This document shows, piece by piece, positions 61,699 through 64,000 of a stretch of 64,000 nt of DNA (its first letter is position 1; every line of letters begins with the position of its first letter). Source of the stretch: Paraburkholderia saeva (GTDB lineage Bacteria > Pseudomonadota > Gammaproteobacteria > Burkholderiales > Burkholderiaceae); NCBI RefSeq assembly GCF_907164555.1, contig NZ_CAJQZC010000004.1, positions 124,001 to 188,000 of the forward strand, given 5' to 3'. The notes under the pieces are model-generated. The model saw only the letters and a list, made by a program, of their open reading frames with translations, did not search any database and was not told the origin of the DNA. The position numbers were made by a program, and so were the translations under genes.

Positions 61699-61729
61699 CT
61701 GCGGGCGTACGTTGCGCCGGTAACACCTG

Positions 61730-61768
61730 GCCCCTCCCGTCGCGTCCGGCTGGAGGGGCTCTTCTTTT
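61730..61768 (+). terminator. Rho-independent terminator after the small-gene set
   Basis: GCCCCTCC at 61730-61737 pairs exactly with GGAGGGGC at 61752-61759, followed by a T-rich stretch. It separates the plus-strand small genes from the convergent peptide genes. Confidence 0.8.
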
Positions 61769-61790
61769 AATTTCGGGCATGACGAACGTC

Positions 61791-61994
61791 CTACAGGTAG
61801 GTTCCCCCGATGCGTCCTTCGAAAATCCCGATGTCGATGTCCCAGTCGTCCACGGTGCCTGTGGACGTGCCGTCGACACCGACGCGCACCGCGCGGCCGC
61901 CGGTCAGACGTTTCATCTGGTCGGCGGTGAGGGTGACTTCGTGGGCGTCCTCGACGGAGGGCGGGAGGTCTTTGATTACGACAGTGGCTTTCAT
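61791..61994 (-). CDS. Small double-glycine-type peptide, divergent member
   Basis: A 67-residue peptide from the ATG at 61994 (AAGGAG 8 bases upstream). It starts MKATVVIKDL, like its neighbours, but the leader-like part is longer, reaching TADQMKRLTGG at residue 33. The rest is a short acidic and Gly-rich segment (GVDGTSTGTVDDWDIDIG). The shared start, the A/M-rich helix and GG place it with the other three, though less exactly aligned. Confidence 0.68.
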   Translation of the reverse strand: MKATVVIKDLPPSVEDAHEVTLTADQMKRLTGGRAVRVGVDGTSTGTVDDWDIDIGIFEGRIGGTYL

Positions 61995-62250
61995 GGCAGT
62001 TCTCCTTGGCGGCTGGACGAGCACGGCGGTGTGCTCGCCTCCAGTTCTGCAAGGGATATGCCAGTGAAGCGACGCGCACGGAAAATACGTTTCGCACCTT
62101 GAGCGCGGGTTCAGAACGCGCTGTGGCGGGGCTTTCGGGCGCTGATTCGACGGCGGACTCGCGCGCGCGCGCGGTCCGCTGCACGCCATGTGTCGGGATG
62201 CGGCGAACAGACGGCCGGCTGCTGTTGGAATAGGCGCGCTACGTGCCGCG

Positions 62251-62481
62251 TCAGGTGTGACGTAGCGACGGCGACGCTGCGATGCCCGGGGCATCGGACG
62301 ATGCGACTGGCGCCTGGCGGGCCGAGGGGAACCCCGGCGGATAGTCGACGACACGCGGCGCGCCGGGCGTCGGCTGGGCGAGGTGCTGCGCGCCGATGCG
62401 TGCACCGCCGACGATGGCGGCCATCGCCTGGCTGTCGAGTTCGACGCTTTCGGTCAGATCGGTGATGACGAGGAGAGTCAT
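62251..62481 (-). CDS. Small double-glycine-leader peptide
   Basis: A 76-residue peptide. The first 26 residues MTLLVITDLTESVELDSQAM-AAIVGG align without gaps to the two neighbours at 62678 and 63051: D-L at 8-9, L-D at 15-16, A-M at 19-20 and GG at 25-26. The remaining 50 residues are Pro/Ala-rich and unlike the neighbours. The ribosome site is weak (GGGAC). Confidence 0.75.
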   Translation of the reverse strand: MTLLVITDLTESVELDSQAMAAIVGGARIGAQHLAQPTPGAPRVVDYPPGFPSARQAPVASSDAPGIAASPSLRHT

Positions 62482-62677
62482 GACGGTCCCAGGTGATCCA
62501 GGTAATCATGGAATGCGAGGCGCGGCAGCCTGTACGGCCGGCTGCCGCCCGATGGTTGCCGATGCGGATACCGCTTCGCACAACCAGTATAGGAAATTCG
62601 CCTCTGCCCCGTATGTTGCGGTTATCGTTTTAGCCGGCCGTAGCAGGAACCCCCGGGTCTCCTGCCCCGGCGCGGGA

Positions 62678-62962
62678 TCAGAAGCTGGCCGTGTTGAAGG
62701 CCTGTTGCGTCGGGCTCACGTCGAAGGCGAGCGGGCCCAGGTTTGCGCCGAGTATGCCGATGTTGTTCAGCGCCTCTACGTTGACGTACTGCATCTGCTC
62801 GATGTTCTGGTTCACATTGACATTCACAGTGGGGCTCGCAACCGGGCCCTTGCCTTGCAGCCAGGGGTTGCCGAGGCCTGCCGTGCCACCGCGTACGGCC
62901 GACATGGCGCGATGGTCGAGGTCGCGTGTCTGCGACAGATCCTGAATCATGATGGTTGACAT
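62678..62962 (-). CDS. Small double-glycine-leader peptide
   Basis: A 94-residue peptide with the 26-residue leader MSTIMIQDLSQTRDLDHRAM-SAVRGG. The following 68 residues are Asn/Val-rich (SPTVNVNVNQNIEQMQYVNV) without charge clusters, suggesting a beta-strand or self-assembling core. GGAG lies 8 bases before the ATG. It is 88 bases downstream of the 63051 gene's start-side neighbour, same direction. Confidence 0.78.
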   Translation of the reverse strand: MSTIMIQDLSQTRDLDHRAMSAVRGGTAGLGNPWLQGKGPVASPTVNVNVNQNIEQMQYVNVEALNNIGILGANLGPLAFDVSPTQQAFNTASF

Positions 62963-63050
62963 GACGATGCTCCAAAAGTATTGGAAAGAGAAAGGGAAGC
63001 GGTTCGCGAGCTTCGGACCGGCGAACCTGCGCGGGCCGCTTCCGTACGCA

Positions 63051-63326
63051 TTACTTCACGTTGATCGTGTTCTTCGCGTCGATCGAAGGATTGACGTTCG
63101 AGGTGACGTTGTCGAGGAAAGCCGAGCCGTTGCCGGTGGCTACCTGAACGTCCATCAGCGAAGCGATCGACTGGCTGGCGTTCACGTGCTTGCTCGTGTC
63201 GACCGTAATCGGTTCGAAGTTGAAGAAGTTGCTCGTCGGGAACACGTAGCCACCGCGAACGGCGCGCATGGCGTGGCCGTCGAGTTGTTCGGTGTGCGAC
63301 AGGTCTTTGATGGTCAGTGTTTTCAT
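63051..63326 (-). CDS. Small double-glycine-leader peptide
   Basis: A 91-residue peptide with leader MKTLTIKDLSHTEQLDGHAM-RAVRGG. The 65-residue remainder has aromatic residues at its start (YVFPTSNFFNFEP) and then many Asn, Ser and Val (VDTSKHVNASQSIASLMDVQ). AGGAG is 8 bases upstream of the ATG at 63326. It is the first gene of the peptide set on this strand, with a 424-base upstream gap that must hold the promoter. Confidence 0.78.
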   Translation of the reverse strand: MKTLTIKDLSHTEQLDGHAMRAVRGGYVFPTSNFFNFEPITVDTSKHVNASQSIASLMDVQVATGNGSAFLDNVTSNVNPSIDAKNTINVK

Positions 63327-63750
63327 TTCGGGTCTCCTGGCGGAAAAAGAAGTCTTGCAGCTGGTTGCGAGCATCATGTTTGCTCGGATGTCACTCATGC
63401 ACAGGCCGTGCCAGTTCTCCATGCATGCGGCAATAAACCTGCACGACGCCCGCTGCACAAGGCGCGGCCCGAATTGCGCGGTACGTGTGCCGTCGATGTG
63501 AACCGCACGCATGCGCCGGCGATGGTGGCGCGCGGCCAACTGCACGCTTCGCGGCGTTGGTCCCGTTACGACACCCGCGCTGTGAACGGGTCTCTACGGG
63601 CGTCGCGGGGCAATCCTGGTTTGCTTAAGATTCACCTGCGGGCTAGTATCGAAACAGCACATGTAACTGGTTACGACAGGTTGTTCACCGGCCTCTGCGG
63701 GGTTCACTGCCGCTCCTGCCGGTCCTACGGGAGCACGTCGCTTCGCACAT
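63327..63750. other. Divergent region upstream of the peptide set
   Basis: No gene is seen. It lies between the first peptide gene (minus) and the partial gene at 63751 (plus) and should hold promoters for both. No clear operator was recognised. Confidence 0.4.
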
Positions 63751-64000
63751 ATGGCTAGCCTTGCGCATGTGATTCGCGATTATCAGAACGGCGGCCTGAC
63801 GCGCGATGAGTTCATCGCACGACTCGACAACACGCTGACGACCGACAGCCTGAGTCCCGCGCGGATGATGAATGTCCTCGACGAAGCGCACGCGCGTTCA
63901 CCGCTGCCCGCCGATCTGCACGCGGAAGTGCGGCGCCGTATCGAACAGCTTCCCGTTTCGAACCTCGCTGCCGGTGGCGAGGAAACGCGGCTGCAGACGC
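63751..64000 (+). CDS. 5' end of an unidentified gene
   Basis: The frame from ATG 63751 reads MASLAHVIRDYQNGGLTRDE, FIARLDNTL, then ADLHAEVRRRIEQLPVSNLA and GGEETRLQT, and runs off the window. The start is helical and acidic. It resembles the N-terminal region that precedes the catalytic domain in some Burkholderiales serine/threonine kinases, but nothing diagnostic is inside the window, so this is only a guess. Confidence 0.5.
   Translation, partial: MASLAHVIRDYQNGGLTRDEFIARLDNTLTTDSLSPARMMNVLDEAHARSPLPADLHAEVRRRIEQLPVSNLAAGGEETRLQT

Overview
The window looks like part of a Paraburkholderia/Burkholderia-type chromosome. The supporting signs are high GC, OmpC-type porins of the Burkholderiales form, many LysR and AraC regulators, and a locus closely matching the iac (indole-3-acetic acid degradation) genes described in Pseudomonas and Paraburkholderia. 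These assignments come from reading the protein sequences; no database search was run.

Positions 1 to about 17,777 read as the right end of an integrated genomic island. It ends in a P4-type tyrosine integrase (16175-17557), two tandem 12-bp repeats just upstream of that gene, and a 3' half of a tRNA-Pro(GGG) gene (about 17731-17777) followed by a strong terminator. An intact tRNA-Pro should lie left of the window. The cargo comprises an AraC regulator, a TnsA-like transposase scar, and a large one-direction operon (1749-11861). That operon encodes a hydantoinase/dihydropyrimidinase, a peptide/opine-type ABC importer with fused ATPases, an extended SDR, a classical SDR, a PuuE-type cyclic-amide hydrolase and a GntR/FCD regulator. 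Next come a TetR / FAD monooxygenase / MFS exporter module with a clear palindromic operator, and scars of a second TetR gene and an efflux outer-membrane lipoprotein.

Positions 17,884-22,893 hold a haloacid dehalogenase, a CGNR-type regulator and a divergent four-gene operon (two alpha/beta hydrolases, a quinone-oxidoreductase-like MDR enzyme and an SDR). Positions 22,897-36,281 hold the iac-like locus. The genes iacG, E, H, I, B, A, D, C and F, a tandem tautomerase and a spinster-type MFS transporter all lie on the minus strand. A FixJ-like response regulator, a soluble PAS histidine kinase and a LysR regulator are interleaved on the plus strand. A sequence motif is shared upstream of iacG and the transporter gene, with a weaker version upstream of iacA.

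Positions 36,707-50,594 hold two porins, LysR and AraC regulators, an opine-dehydrogenase / hydroxyacyl-CoA-dehydrogenase operon, an Old Yellow Enzyme, a Gfo/Idh/MocA oxidoreductase, and several broken genes: a frameshifted MFS transporter, a LysR tail and an OYE tail. Positions 50,672-60,658 hold a GNAT acetyltransferase, a VOC protein, a membrane-anchored hypothetical protein, an unusual HExxE-domain/phosphoesterase fusion, a 987-residue winged-helix/NTPase regulator, a His-rich lipoprotein and a SLAC1/TehA transporter interrupted by an in-frame amber codon.

The right edge (60,864-64,000) has three very small acidic proteins and then four minus-strand genes for short peptides. Three of the four have exactly aligned 26-residue N-termini ending in GG, while their C-terminal parts are unrelated. 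This resembles a family of double-glycine-leader secreted peptides and is the most novel-looking feature of the window.
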